From: JAKZSU01 sp047517485
GTDB taxonomy: Bacteria > Pseudomonadota > Alphaproteobacteria > UBA7887
Direction of reading: 5' to 3'
Assembly: GCA_047517485.1 (NCBI GenBank)
Contig: JAKZSU010000106.1
Location: 1 to 18,041 of the forward strand
Length of the DNA: 18,041 bases
Shown here piece by piece: positions 1 to 9,945 of the stretch (positions within the stretch are counted from its first letter, which is position 1; every line of letters starts with the position of its first letter). Below the pieces are notes generated by a model. That model saw only the letters and a list, made by a program, of their open reading frames with translations. It ran no database searches and had not been told where the DNA came from. The position numbers and the translations under genes are program-made.

Positions 1-121
1 CCCGCCCATACAGTTCCACTCGCTTCATCCCCCACCCTTCGCTCCAAAATGCAAAGGGCTATCGCTGACGGAATTTTGCTCCGGCGCAACCAGACTCTCC
101 GGCCGCTTCAGTGAGGGATTA

Positions 122-169
122 TTGCTCCGGCGTTCTCACTCTAGACGCACCGCCTGTCCGGTCTATACT
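122..169 (+). promoter_or_regulatory. Candidate promoter and direct repeat upstream of the enolase-superfamily gene
   Basis: A TATACT hexamer at 164-169 is a good -10 match, with a weak -35 (TAGACG, 142-147) 16 bp upstream. It would start transcription about 20 bases before the ATG at 195. An 11-bp direct repeat, TTGCTCCGGCG, occurs at 76-86 and 122-132, 46 bp apart, and could be a pair of activator or repressor sites. Nothing else is recognisable in bases 1-194. The promoter is a consensus match only. Confidence 0.3.
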
Positions 170-194
170 CCGCCGCCACAATTCAGAGGATGAC

Positions 195-1334
195 ATGGCG
201 AAAATCACCGATATCAAGGCGATCGCGCTCGAGCACGATCTGGGCGCCGAGCACGCCTATGGCATGGCGCGCAGCATGACCGCCGTGCGCAACATGACGC
301 TGATCATCGTCGAGACCGACGCCGGGGTCACCGGCTACGGAGAGGCGTGGGGGCCGTCGGCGGTGACCGTCGCCTCGGTCGATGTGGTCAAGCCGTATTT
401 CCTCGGCCGGACGATCTACGACCGCGAGCAGGTGGCGCCGTATTTCTACAATCAGCGCTATCATTCGGGGATCCAGAATACCCTGACCGCCGCGCTCGGT
501 GGCATCAACATCGCGCTTTACGATACGATCGGTAAGTTGCACGGCGTGCCGCTGTTCAATCTCCTCGGCGGTCAGCACAGCGAGCGCATTCCGGCGTACG
601 CGTCGAACGGCTATTTCGCCGCCCATCCCGACAACCAATTGGTCGAGCAAACCACGAGCTTCCGCGATCAGCGCTTTCCGGGGGTGAAAATCAAAATCGG
701 CGCTTCGGCCGCCAACGATGCCGAACGCTGCGCCGCCGCGCGCGACATTCTCGGCCCCGACATCGCCCTGATGGTCGATGCCAACGGCAATTACACCGTC
801 GACCAGGCGCTTGCGAGCATGCGCGCGATCGCCGAATACGATATCCATTTCTACGAGGAGCCGCTGCCGCCGACCGATTTTGCCGGCTATACCGAACTGC
901 GCGGCCGCGCGCCGATGGCGATCGCCGCCGGCGAGGCGCACTACACCGGGTGGGATTTCAAGCGCCTGATCGACGAGCGCTGCGTCGACGTCCTCCAGCC
1001 CGACCTCACTTTGTGCGGCGGGCTCGACGAGACCAAGGCGATCTGGGCGATGACCCGGCTCGCCAACCTGCGCCTGTCGCTGCACGTGTGGGGCGGCGCG
1101 GTGGGTCTCGCGGCGGCGGTGCATTTCCTCGCTTCGATGCCGGCGTCGCCGCACACCGACCGGATTCCGCACCCGGTCATGCTCGAATACGACCGCGGCC
1201 GCAACGCGCTGCGCGACGATCTGCTGGTCGCGCCGATCCCCTGCATCGACGGTCACCTCACGGTGCCGACCGGCCCCGGTCTCGGTGTCGAGATCGATTG
1301 GGATATGGTAGAGAAATATCGCGTAAACACCTAG
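195..1334 (+). CDS. Mandelate racemase/muconate lactonizing enzyme family protein (enolase superfamily)
   Basis: A 379-aa enzyme of the enolase superfamily, which abstracts the proton alpha to a carboxylate with Mg2+ help; most relatives are acid-sugar dehydratases or racemases. The N-terminal capping domain is followed by a TIM barrel carrying the whole mandelate-racemase-subgroup set: KIK at 165-167, metal ligands D195, E221 and E247, and the D270/H297 dyad (QPD and LHVWGG). The numbering almost coincides with mandelate racemase itself. E331 in MLEYD is a plausible further active-site acid. The ATG at 195 was chosen over the in-frame ATG at 111 because AGAGGA sits 4 bases upstream and family members begin close to this residue. 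It stops 1 bp before the SDR gene, so the two are probably co-translated. The substrate cannot be told from sequence; a cytoplasmic sugar-acid or hydroxy-acid pathway is likely. Confidence 0.9.
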   Translation: MAKITDIKAIALEHDLGAEHAYGMARSMTAVRNMTLIIVETDAGVTGYGEAWGPSAVTVASVDVVKPYFLGRTIYDREQVAPYFYNQRYHSGIQNTLTAALGGINIALYDTIGKLHGVPLFNLLGGQHSERIPAYASNGYFAAHPDNQLVEQTTSFRDQRFPGVKIKIGASAANDAERCAAARDILGPDIALMVDANGNYTVDQALASMRAIAEYDIHFYEEPLPPTDFAGYTELRGRAPMAIAAGEAHYTGWDFKRLIDERCVDVLQPDLTLCGGLDETKAIWAMTRLANLRLSLHVWGGAVGLAAAVHFLASMPASPHTDRIPHPVMLEYDRGRNALRDDLLVAPIPCIDGHLTVPTGPGLGVEIDWDMVEKYRVNT

Positions 1335-1335
1335 T

Positions 1336-2277
1336 ATGTCACGCGTATTCATTACTGGCGGAAGCGGCTTTGTCGGCGCGCATGTGGTGCGGCGCTTTGT
1401 CGCCGATGGCCACGATGTCACGGTTTTCGCGCCGTCGCCCGAGCCGTGCCTTACCGAGGCCGATCTCGCCGACATCGTGTTCTGGCCGGGTGGGGTCGAG
1501 GAGCGCGGCGCGCTCGACGCGATGATCGCCACCGCCAAGCCCGACCTGGTGATCGGCCTCGCGGCCTACGGCGCGGGCGGCCACGGGCTGGTCGCCGCCG
1601 CCGCCGGCGACGAAGCCCAGGCGATGGCGGTCAATGTCGGCGGCTTCCGCACGCTTCTCGCCGCCTGCGAACGGCGCAAGGTGGCGCGGGTGTTGTGGGC
1701 GAGCACCTTCGCCGTGTTCGGCGCGCCGCGCCATTATCCCGACGGCATCGCGGATGAGACGGCGCCGCGCTTGCCGGAAACATTTTATGGCCTCACCAAA
1801 GTACTCGCCGAGGATGTGGCGCGCTACTGGCGCGACGCGCGCGGCCTCGACGTGACCGGCCTGCGCCTGCCGGTGGTGTTCGGCCCCGGACTTTGGTACC
1901 GCGGCGCCGCGGCCGAGATTGTCGATCTGTTCCAGGCGGCGGCGGACGGCGGCACGGCGTCTCTCGAGGTGTCCGACCAACCGCTCGAGCTGATGTACAT
2001 CGACGACGTGGTCCGCGCCTTCGCTCATCTCGCCGACCATCGAGGCCCGCTCGATCTGATCTACAATTTGCAAGCCTACGCGCCGTCGCTGCACGAAGTG
2101 GTGGCGGCGCTCAAGGACATCGTGCCGGCGCTCACCGTCGCCACCACCGATGTCACGCCAGCACTTGCGTATGCGCGCGTCTCGGGGCATAAGCTCGCCG
2201 CGGACACCGGGTTCGCGACCGCCTATTCGCTCAAGCAGGCTTGCGAGGCCACGGTGGCCGCCCTACGTAGAGCGTAG
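1336..2277 (+). CDS. NAD(P)-dependent epimerase/dehydratase (extended SDR)
   Basis: A 313-aa extended short-chain dehydrogenase/reductase. The Rossmann dinucleotide-binding motif TGGSGFVGAH is at residues 7-16. The catalytic region has S123/T124 in WASTFAVFG and the YxxxK pair Y151/K155 in YGLTK, followed by the RLPVVFGP segment usual in sugar-nucleotide epimerase-like members. The length is normal for the family. The ATG lies 1 bp after the stop of the enolase-superfamily gene, so both enzymes probably act in one pathway, oxidising, epimerising or reducing a sugar or sugar acid. Family membership is secure. The reaction is unknown, since this fold covers UDP-sugar epimerases, aldonolactone/uronate dehydrogenases and reductases. 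Confidence 0.88.
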   Translation: MSRVFITGGSGFVGAHVVRRFVADGHDVTVFAPSPEPCLTEADLADIVFWPGGVEERGALDAMIATAKPDLVIGLAAYGAGGHGLVAAAAGDEAQAMAVNVGGFRTLLAACERRKVARVLWASTFAVFGAPRHYPDGIADETAPRLPETFYGLTKVLAEDVARYWRDARGLDVTGLRLPVVFGPGLWYRGAAAEIVDLFQAAADGGTASLEVSDQPLELMYIDDVVRAFAHLADHRGPLDLIYNLQAYAPSLHEVVAALKDIVPALTVATTDVTPALAYARVSGHKLAADTGFATAYSLKQACEATVAALRRA

Positions 2278-2307
2278 GACCCTTATTTCTCACATTCCGG
2301 AAAATTT

Positions 2308-4140
<1,833 letters not shown>

Positions 4141-4160
4141 CCAACCAAGCTGCTTTCCCC

Positions 4161-4233
4161 AGCTCGGCAAGCGCGACCGCGCGCCCGAGCTTATGCGAGG
4201 AGAGCCTGCGTGGCGCCTGAACGCGCTTTAAAA
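4161..4233 (+). repeat. Dispersed hairpin-forming repeat, copy 1 of 3
   Basis: A 73-bp sequence also found at 16666-16738 and, without its left arm, at 16799-16865. Bases 4174-4200 are identical in all three copies. The left half folds as AGCTCGG (4161-4167) pairing with CCGAGCT (4185-4191), with an inner stem GCGCG/CGCGC around ACCG and a CAA bulge. The right half carries GCGC-CTGAA-CGCGC followed by TTTAAAA. It fills the gap between the convergent typA and third antiporter-like genes and ends exactly at the latter's stop codon, so it may also serve as their transcription terminator. The class is unknown; REP-like or MITE-like are the closest descriptions. Confidence 0.85.
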
Positions 4234-5925
4234 TCAACTATACGAAATCAGCAGATAGGCCGCCAGCAGCACCGCGATCCACATCACCGTCGAGCCGGTT
4301 GGCCAGGCGCGCGACAGCACGCCGCGCGGGCCGTGGGTGTGGTAGACGTGACCGGCGACCGCGCCGAGGCTGCCGCGCGCGCCGGTCATCAGGCTCACCC
4401 ACGCGGTGTTGATCGCCCGACCGGCGCTGATCGCCAGGCCTTTGCCCAAGCGCCGACTAAACCAATCGGCATCGAGATTGAGCAGCTTGAGTTCGGGCGG
4501 ATAGATCCCCGACGCCATCAGCAGCGCGAACGCCAGCGCCGAGAAGAACAGCAGCTGGGTCTGGGTGATCACGTGGGTCAGCGTATAGGGCTCGTAGGCG
4601 ACCTCCCACGGCAGCAGGCTGTAGAGCACCCACGGGTACGCGCCGTTGAAGATACAGATCACCGCCGCCGCGCCCATCGCCAACAACATGTTCCACGGCG
4701 CCTCGCCGCAGCGGATGCCGGCATCATGGGCGAAGAAGGCGAAGAACGGGATCTTGATCCCGGCGTGATGGAACACGCCGGCGGAAGCGAACAAAAGTAA
4801 CAGGAAGACAATGATGTAGCCTTCTTCCGCCGCGCTCGCCATCACCATCGATTTCGAGACAAAGCCGGAGAACAACGGGAACGCCGAGATCGACGCCGCG
4901 CCGACGATACAGAACACGGTGGTCAGCGGCATCGATTTATACAGCCCGCCGAGATCGGTACCGTCGATCTTGCCGGTCATGTGGAGCACCGCGCCCATGC
5001 TCATGAACAGCAAGCCCTTGAACACCACGTCGTTGAAGGCATGCGCCACCGCGCCGTTCATCGCCAGTGCCGTGCCGAGGCCGATACCGACCACCATGAA
5101 GCCGACCTGATTGATCAGGCTGTAGGCGAGCACCCGGCGAAGATCGTTCTCGATCACCGCGAAGAAAATCGGAAACATCGCCATCGCCGCGCCGATATAG
5201 ATCAGTACCTCGGTGCCGGCATAGCTGCGCGCCAAGGCGTAGACCGCGACCTTGGTGGTAAACGCGCTCAAGAACACCGTCCCCGATGGGGTCGCTTCCG
5301 GGTACGCGTCGGTCAACCAGGTGTGGAGGAACGGCCAGGCGCATTTGATGCCGAAGGCGAGGAAGATCAGCTTGCCGCCGAGACCGTCGAGCCCGAGAGT
5401 ATCGAAGGCGAGCGAGCCGGTCTCGCCATAATGGATCATCGTGCCGGCGAGCAGGATCACGCCGGAGGCGATCTGGGCAATGAGGTAGCGCATGCCGGCT
5501 ATGTTGGCGCGCTCGGTGTGCCGCGCCCAGATCAGGAACACGCTGGAAACCGCCATCACTTCCCAGAAGATGAACAGCGTCAGCAGGTCGCCGGCGAACA
5601 CCGCGCCCAGCGCCGCCCCGGCATAAAGCATCGCCGAAACCTGTTGCGAGGTATCGCGGACGTGCAGCGCGTAGATCGACCCCAGGATCGCCGCGATATG
5701 GAACAGCAGCGCGAACAGGAAGGCGAGCTTGTCGACGCGACCGAAGGTCAGCGTTAAGTCGAACAGATCGACCTGCCAATACGTCCCATGGCCGAGCATC
5801 AGCAGGTTGATCAGGCCGATCAGCGGCACCAGCAACGTCCACGCCGAGCGCCAACGGTCCTCGATCAGCGGCAGCAGCAGCGCGCCGACGGCGAAAATGA
5901 CAAAGGGCGGAACGCTAGCGATCAT
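4234..5925 (-). CDS. Third proton-conducting antiporter-like subunit (MrpD/NuoM family, with C-terminal extension)
   Basis: A 563-aa polytopic inner-membrane protein of the proton-conducting MrpA/MrpD/NuoL-M-N family, last gene of the operon. The ion-path residues are kept: E122 (FIFWEVMAV), K194 (GIKCAWPFLHTWL), K225 (TTKVAVY) and K358 (FVSKSM). After about residue 390 comes a segment typical of a subgroup encoded in extended Mrp-like clusters (AHDAGIRCGEAPWNMLLAMG), then further C-terminal helices. It exceeds a normal MrpD (about 490-500 aa) by some 70 residues. The start is uncertain: an in-frame GTG at 5934 would add three residues, but the ATG at 5925 has GAGGGTGAG upstream and is preferred. 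Either start overlaps the end of the 94-aa gene, implying coupled translation. It probably forms one of three proton or sodium channels of the complex. Confidence 0.87.
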   Translation of the reverse strand: MIASVPPFVIFAVGALLLPLIEDRWRSAWTLLVPLIGLINLLMLGHGTYWQVDLFDLTLTFGRVDKLAFLFALLFHIAAILGSIYALHVRDTSQQVSAMLYAGAALGAVFAGDLLTLFIFWEVMAVSSVFLIWARHTERANIAGMRYLIAQIASGVILLAGTMIHYGETGSLAFDTLGLDGLGGKLIFLAFGIKCAWPFLHTWLTDAYPEATPSGTVFLSAFTTKVAVYALARSYAGTEVLIYIGAAMAMFPIFFAVIENDLRRVLAYSLINQVGFMVVGIGLGTALAMNGAVAHAFNDVVFKGLLFMSMGAVLHMTGKIDGTDLGGLYKSMPLTTVFCIVGAASISAFPLFSGFVSKSMVMASAAEEGYIIVFLLLLFASAGVFHHAGIKIPFFAFFAHDAGIRCGEAPWNMLLAMGAAAVICIFNGAYPWVLYSLLPWEVAYEPYTLTHVITQTQLLFFSALAFALLMASGIYPPELKLLNLDADWFSRRLGKGLAISAGRAINTAWVSLMTGARGSLGAVAGHVYHTHGPRGVLSRAWPTGSTVMWIAVLLAAYLLISYS

Positions 5926-6199
5926 CGTTCTCACCCTCGCCCCCGTCGTTGTCGTCGCCGTAATAGTTCAACGGCCGCGAAATCAGCAAGCGCAAGACCT
6001 TCGCCGACAACACCAGCAACACGCAGGCGACGAAGCCGTAGAGGCCGTAGAAGCCAAACCAGCCCTCGAACCCGAAGGCGGTGTGTTTGCTGTAGGTGAA
6101 ATCGAGCGCGATCAGCACGGCGCAGGCGATGTACAGCGCGTACAGAACCTTCTGGACGTTGCCCGTCTCGTCGAGCCAATATTTCTTGTCGTCCTGCAT
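5915..6199 (-). CDS. Small two-helix membrane protein of the antiporter operon
   Basis: A 94-aa protein with an acidic, polar N-terminus (MQDDKKYWLDE), a first hydrophobic helix at about residues 18-35, an aromatic- and glycine-rich loop (FGFEGWFGFYGLYG), and a second helix at about 52-68 followed by a basic patch (AKVLRLLISR) and a very acidic tail. It lies between the second and third antiporter-like genes, 9 bp after the former and overlapping the latter by 11 bp. It is not one of the seven classical Mrp subunits. From memory, similar small proteins with the GFYGLYGF-like motif accompany Mrp-like clusters in other bacteria, but this was not checked. It is probably an accessory subunit of the complex; no biochemical role is known to me. 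Confidence 0.8.
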   Translation of the reverse strand: MQDDKKYWLDETGNVQKVLYALYIACAVLIALDFTYSKHTAFGFEGWFGFYGLYGFVACVLLVLSAKVLRLLISRPLNYYGDDNDGGEGENDDR

Positions 6200-6208
6200 G
6201 TCTCGCTC

Positions 6209-7663
6209 CTACTCCACCAGCTGCGACAGCAGGTCGTAGGCCGGGTCGGGGAAGAAAAAGAGGATCACGCACATCACCGCGGTGAACGACAGCGGGATCA
6301 GGCAGGCGAGCGGCGCCTCCTTGACTCCACCGTCGAATTCGGTTTTTCCGCCGGGGAAGAATCCGCGCGCGACCACGGGCAGCAGATAGGCGACGTTGAG
6401 CAGGCTCGAGACCATCAGCGCGGCGATGAAAATCAGCTGGCCGGTCTCCATCGCGCCGAGACCGATGAACCATTTGCTCCACGCCCCGCCGAACGGGGGG
6501 AGGCCGATCACGCTCAACGAGCCGAGCAGGAACGCCGCCAGGGTGATCGGCATGGCGCGCCCGATGCCGCGCATGTCGCTGATATTTTCCTTGTGCGCGG
6601 TGATGATGAACGCGCCGGCGCAGAAGAACAGGGTGATCTTGCCGAACGCGTGCATCAGCATGTGCATGCCGCCGCCGACGATCGCCATCGAGCTGGCGAG
6701 CGAGGCCGCGAGCACGATATAGGCGAGCTGACTGATCGTCGAATAAGCCAGCCGCGCCTTGAGACTGTCCTTGGTCATGGCGACCAGCGAGGCGGTGATC
6801 AGGGTAAACGTCGCGAGCCACGGCAGCCACATCCCGGGATGGGCGCCTTGCATCAGGTCGAGGCCGAAGATGTAGATCACCACCTTGAGCACGGTGAACA
6901 CGCCCGCCTTGACCACCGCCACCGCGTGCAGCAGGGCGCTGACCGGGGTCGGCGCCACCATCGCCGCCGGCAGCCAGCGGTGGAACGGCATGATCGCCGC
7001 CTTGCCGACGCCGAATATGTAGAGCGCGAACAGTACCGCGATCACCAGCGGCTCGACTTCCGCGAGAATGCCGCCTTCGCGGAAGTCGAGGGTGCCGGTA
7101 AGCGCGTAGGTGATGATGATCGCCAGCAACTGAAAGCCGATCGAGGTGCCGAGCAGAATGCCGAGATAGACCCGCCCCGAGCGCTTGGCGTTGTCGGTGC
7201 CGGCGTGGGTGACCAGCGGATAGGTCGAAATCGTCAGCAACTCGTAGAACAGGAACAGGGTGAACATATTGCCGGCGAAGGCGATGCCGACGGCGCCGCA
7301 CAAGGCAATCGCGAAACACACGTAGAAGCGGGTCTGGTTCTGCTCGTGATGGGCGCGCATATAGCCGATCGAGTAGATCGAATTGGGAATCCACAGGAAC
7401 GACGCGATCAGCGCGAACAGCATGCCGAGCGGCTCGACCTCGAAGGCGAGCTCCAACCCGGGCAGAATTTCATACAGCGTGACTTGGGGACGTTCGCCGG
7501 CCATCACCGCCGGCGCGACCGAGACCACGGTCAAAAGAAGCAGCACCGCGGTTACCAGGGTGACGCCTTCGCGCACGTTGGGGCGCGGCCCGGCGAGCCA
7601 GATCATCACCGCGCCGAGCAACGGCAGGAACGGTGCGACGGCTACCGCCGTGGTCACGCTCAT
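6209..7663 (-). CDS. Second proton-conducting antiporter-like subunit (NuoL/MrpA N-terminal/MrpD family)
   Basis: A 484-aa inner-membrane protein with about 14 predicted helices. Key residues are E141 (LFLFYELLTIS), K221 (GVGKAAIMPFHRWLP), K252 (PVSALLHAVAVVKAG), K342 (HAFGKITLFF) and K397 (SKWFI). The APTPVSALLHAxxVVKAG block resembles NuoL and the N-terminal part of MrpA more than MrpD, so it may take the place of the missing MrpA channel domain. The ATG at 7663 shares one base with the mrpD stop (TGATG), which fixes the start and implies coupled translation. Likely role: one proton/sodium pathway of the antiporter. It could be called MrpD2 or a NuoL-like subunit; no quinone-linked or NADH subunits are nearby, so complex I is unlikely. 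Confidence 0.9.
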   Translation of the reverse strand: MSVTTAVAVAPFLPLLGAVMIWLAGPRPNVREGVTLVTAVLLLLTVVSVAPAVMAGERPQVTLYEILPGLELAFEVEPLGMLFALIASFLWIPNSIYSIGYMRAHHEQNQTRFYVCFAIALCGAVGIAFAGNMFTLFLFYELLTISTYPLVTHAGTDNAKRSGRVYLGILLGTSIGFQLLAIIITYALTGTLDFREGGILAEVEPLVIAVLFALYIFGVGKAAIMPFHRWLPAAMVAPTPVSALLHAVAVVKAGVFTVLKVVIYIFGLDLMQGAHPGMWLPWLATFTLITASLVAMTKDSLKARLAYSTISQLAYIVLAASLASSMAIVGGGMHMLMHAFGKITLFFCAGAFIITAHKENISDMRGIGRAMPITLAAFLLGSLSVIGLPPFGGAWSKWFIGLGAMETGQLIFIAALMVSSLLNVAYLLPVVARGFFPGGKTEFDGGVKEAPLACLIPLSFTAVMCVILFFFPDPAYDLLSQLVE

Positions 7664-9138
7664 CAGTTCACTTCCAGCAGCATGGCGGCGGCGGTCTCGG
7701 CGACCCCCACGGTCAAATCGGTATAGAGGCCGAAGACCACGCAGGCGCCGGCGAGAATCCATGCCGCCGTCACCATCGGCCACGGCGCTTCCTCGATTTC
7801 ACGCGATGTCGCCGGCTCCATGAACCACGCCGCCTCGACCACCCGCCAGATATAGACCACCGCCATCAGCGAGGTGATCATGACGACCACCGCGATCGGC
7901 CATAGGCCGGCCTCGATCGCCGCCAGAACCAGATACCATTTGCTGATGAAGCCAACCGTGCCGGGCACGCCGATCATGCTGATGCCGGCGACCACGAACG
8001 CCGACATGGTCATCGGCATGCGTTTGCCGAGACCCTGCAAATCGACGAAGCGCGTGCCGCCGAGGCGCAGCATGACGCAGCCGATGGCGAGGAACATCGC
8101 GCCCTTCATCATCGCATGATTGAACAGGTGCACCACCGCGCCGGTGAGTCCGGTCTTGCTGGCGAAACTGATGCCAAGGACGATGTAGCCGATCTGGGCG
8201 ATCGACGAATAGGCGAGCATGCGCTTGACGTTGATCTGAGTGATCGCGACCAGCGATCCCATCACCGCGGCGACCAGCGCCAACGCGGTAAAGATCCGCC
8301 CCAGCGGGTAGGTTTCGACCGCGAACTCGACGCCGAAGACATCGAACACGAAGCGCAGCAACAGGTAGACCCCGACCTTGGTCGCCGACGCGGCCAGCAG
8401 CGCGGAGACCATCGACGGCGCGTAGGTGTACGCGTTGGGCAGCCACAGATGCAGCGGGAACAGCGCGATCTTGAGGCTCAAGCCGACGGTGAGGAAAGCG
8501 AACGCCGCGAGCACCACCAGGTTCTCGCCCAACGGCGGAATACGCGTCGCGAGATCGGCCATGTTGAGGGTGCCGGTCACCATGTACAACAGACCGATGC
8601 CGATCACGAAGAAAGTCGCGCCGATGGTTCCCAACACGAGATACTGATAGGACGCGAACAGCGCGCGGCGGTCGCGGCCAAGGCTCACCAGCACGTAGCC
8701 CGACAGCGACGAAATTTCCATGAACACGAAGACGTTAAACGCGTCGCCGGTAATCGCCATGCCGAGCAGGCCGGTCAAGGTCAGCAAATAGGCGGTGTAG
8801 AACAGCCGTTGGCGATCCTCGGCGATCTCGTTCTGGACGCTGTGATAGGCGAAGATCATCACCACCGACGCGATCCCGCTGATGAACAGCAGCACGAAGG
8901 CGGACAGGAAGTCGACGCGATACTCGATCCCCCACGGCGGCGGCCAGGCGCCCATGAAATAGCTGAACGGCCCGTCGTCGAGCACCGTTACCATCAAGGC
9001 GATCGACATCGCGAACGTGGCCCACGTCACCGCGGTTGCGAACGCCCAGGCGCGCTGACCGCGTCCGACCAGGGTGCACAGAGGCGCGCCGATCAGCGGC
9101 ACCACGACTTGGAGGGCGGCGAGATTGGCGCCGATCAT
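7663..9138 (-). CDS. mrpD: Na+/H+ antiporter subunit D (MrpD/MnhD)
   Basis: A 491-aa polytopic inner-membrane protein, close to the usual MrpD length. Conserved charged residues are E141 (VFMEISSLSGY), K223 (SLKIALFPLHLWLPNAY), K254 (SATKVGVY) and K400 (FISKWYL). The first two correspond to the glutamate and lysine essential for transport in characterised MrpD proteins. MVSALLAASATKVG and RMLAYSSIAQIGYIVLG are typical family blocks. The start is set by an ATGA overlap with mrpC at 9135-9138, so an upstream in-frame extension to 9474 (overlapping all of mrpC) is not used. With MrpB and MrpC it should form the core exchanging cytoplasmic Na+ (or another cation) for external H+. Confidence 0.93.
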   Translation of the reverse strand: MIGANLAALQVVVPLIGAPLCTLVGRGQRAWAFATAVTWATFAMSIALMVTVLDDGPFSYFMGAWPPPWGIEYRVDFLSAFVLLFISGIASVVMIFAYHSVQNEIAEDRQRLFYTAYLLTLTGLLGMAITGDAFNVFVFMEISSLSGYVLVSLGRDRRALFASYQYLVLGTIGATFFVIGIGLLYMVTGTLNMADLATRIPPLGENLVVLAAFAFLTVGLSLKIALFPLHLWLPNAYTYAPSMVSALLAASATKVGVYLLLRFVFDVFGVEFAVETYPLGRIFTALALVAAVMGSLVAITQINVKRMLAYSSIAQIGYIVLGISFASKTGLTGAVVHLFNHAMMKGAMFLAIGCVMLRLGGTRFVDLQGLGKRMPMTMSAFVVAGISMIGVPGTVGFISKWYLVLAAIEAGLWPIAVVVMITSLMAVVYIWRVVEAAWFMEPATSREIEEAPWPMVTAAWILAGACVVFGLYTDLTVGVAETAAAMLLEVN

Positions 9139-9500
9139 GCGGCGTCCTCCTCGCGGTTCTCGATCGCCTGGATCTCGTCTTCCTCGATCGTGCCGTAGGC
9201 TTCCTTGATCCGCACCACCAGCGCCAGGCCGAGCGCCAAGGTGGCGACCCCGACAACGATAGCAGTGAGGATCAGGACATGCGGCAGCGGATTGGAATAG
9301 GGTGCGCCGCCGTCGTATTCGATCGGCGGGGTGCCGCCGAAAATCTTGCCCGCCGAGATGTAGAGCAGGAACACCGCGGTCTGAAATATGTTCAGGCCAA
9401 ACAGTTTCTTGAGCAGATTGCCGCGATCGATGACGATGTAGAAGCCGATCATCATCAAGACGATGACCACCCAATAACTATATTTTCCCAGCAATTCCAT
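9135..9500 (-). CDS. mrpC: Na+/H+ antiporter subunit C (MrpC/MnhC, NuoK homologue)
   Basis: A 121-aa three-helix membrane protein of the NuoK family. Its hallmark is the block NPLPHVLILTAIVVGVATLA at about residues 70-90, with GLNIFQTAVFLLYIS in the second helix. After the third helix there is a longer than usual acidic tail (IEEDEIQAIENREEDAA). It starts 16 bp after mrpB and overlaps mrpD by four bases (ATGA). In Mrp complexes MrpC sits next to MrpD and helps connect the antiporter modules along the membrane. Confidence 0.93.
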   Translation of the reverse strand: MELLGKYSYWVVIVLMMIGFYIVIDRGNLLKKLFGLNIFQTAVFLLYISAGKIFGGTPPIEYDGGAPYSNPLPHVLILTAIVVGVATLALGLALVVRIKEAYGTIEEDEIQAIENREEDAA

Positions 9501-9516
9501 GGTCGCTTGCCCCCGC

Positions 9517-9945
9517 TCAGGGTCCGTCGGGTTCGCCGCGACCGGCGAAGTTGTAGAAGATCGTCAGCATCGCCGCGCTGACCGTGATACCAACGCCGAG
9601 CTCGACGATCAGAATGCCGTAGTGATGGCCATGCACGGGATCGTGCGCCAGCACTTGGTAGTCGAGGAAAAATCCGCCGAGCAGCAATGTCGCGAAACCG
9701 GTGCCGGCATAAATCGTCAGCCCGATGGCGACGAGAAAAGTCACCACCCCCGGCGGGATCGCCCGGCGCAAGGTGTCGAGGCCGAACACGATGCCGTAGA
9801 GAATGCAGCCGGCGGCGATGATCACCCCCGCCTGGAAGCCGCCACCGGGTCCGAAATCACCGTGAAACTGGACATAAAGGCCGAACAGGATAATGAACGG
9901 CAGCAGCACCTTGGTGACGACCCGCAGGATCAGGTGTTCTCTCAT
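9517..9945 (-). CDS. mrpB: Na+/H+ antiporter subunit B (MrpB/MnhB)
   Basis: A 142-aa inner-membrane protein with four predicted helices. The MrpB signature HGDFGPGGGFQAGVI is at residues 28-42, after a first helix ending GLYVQF. Length is normal for the family. The ATG overlaps the stop of the DUF4040 gene (ATGA at 9942-9945). In Mrp complexes MrpB packs against the C-terminal part of MrpA; here that part is the neighbouring separate gene. Confidence 0.93.
   Translation of the reverse strand: MREHLILRVVTKVLLPFIILFGLYVQFHGDFGPGGGFQAGVIIAAGCILYGIVFGLDTLRRAIPPGVVTFLVAIGLTIYAGTGFATLLLGGFFLDYQVLAHDPVHGHHYGILIVELGVGITVSAAMLTIFYNFAGRGEPDGP

Noticed and set aside
183..1538. Long minus-strand open frame opposite the enolase-superfamily gene
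   Set aside because: Arg/His-rich translation with no recognisable motif; a high-G+C shadow of the + strand gene with its full active site.
5729..7726. 665-codon plus-strand open frame opposite the antiporter genes
   Set aside because: Its His/Gln/Asp/Arg-rich translation is the complement pattern of hydrophobic membrane-protein codons; the minus-strand genes explain the segment.
9139..9474. N-terminal extension of mrpD to 9474
   Set aside because: It would cover nearly all of mrpC; the ATGA overlap at 9135-9138 and family length support the start at 9138.
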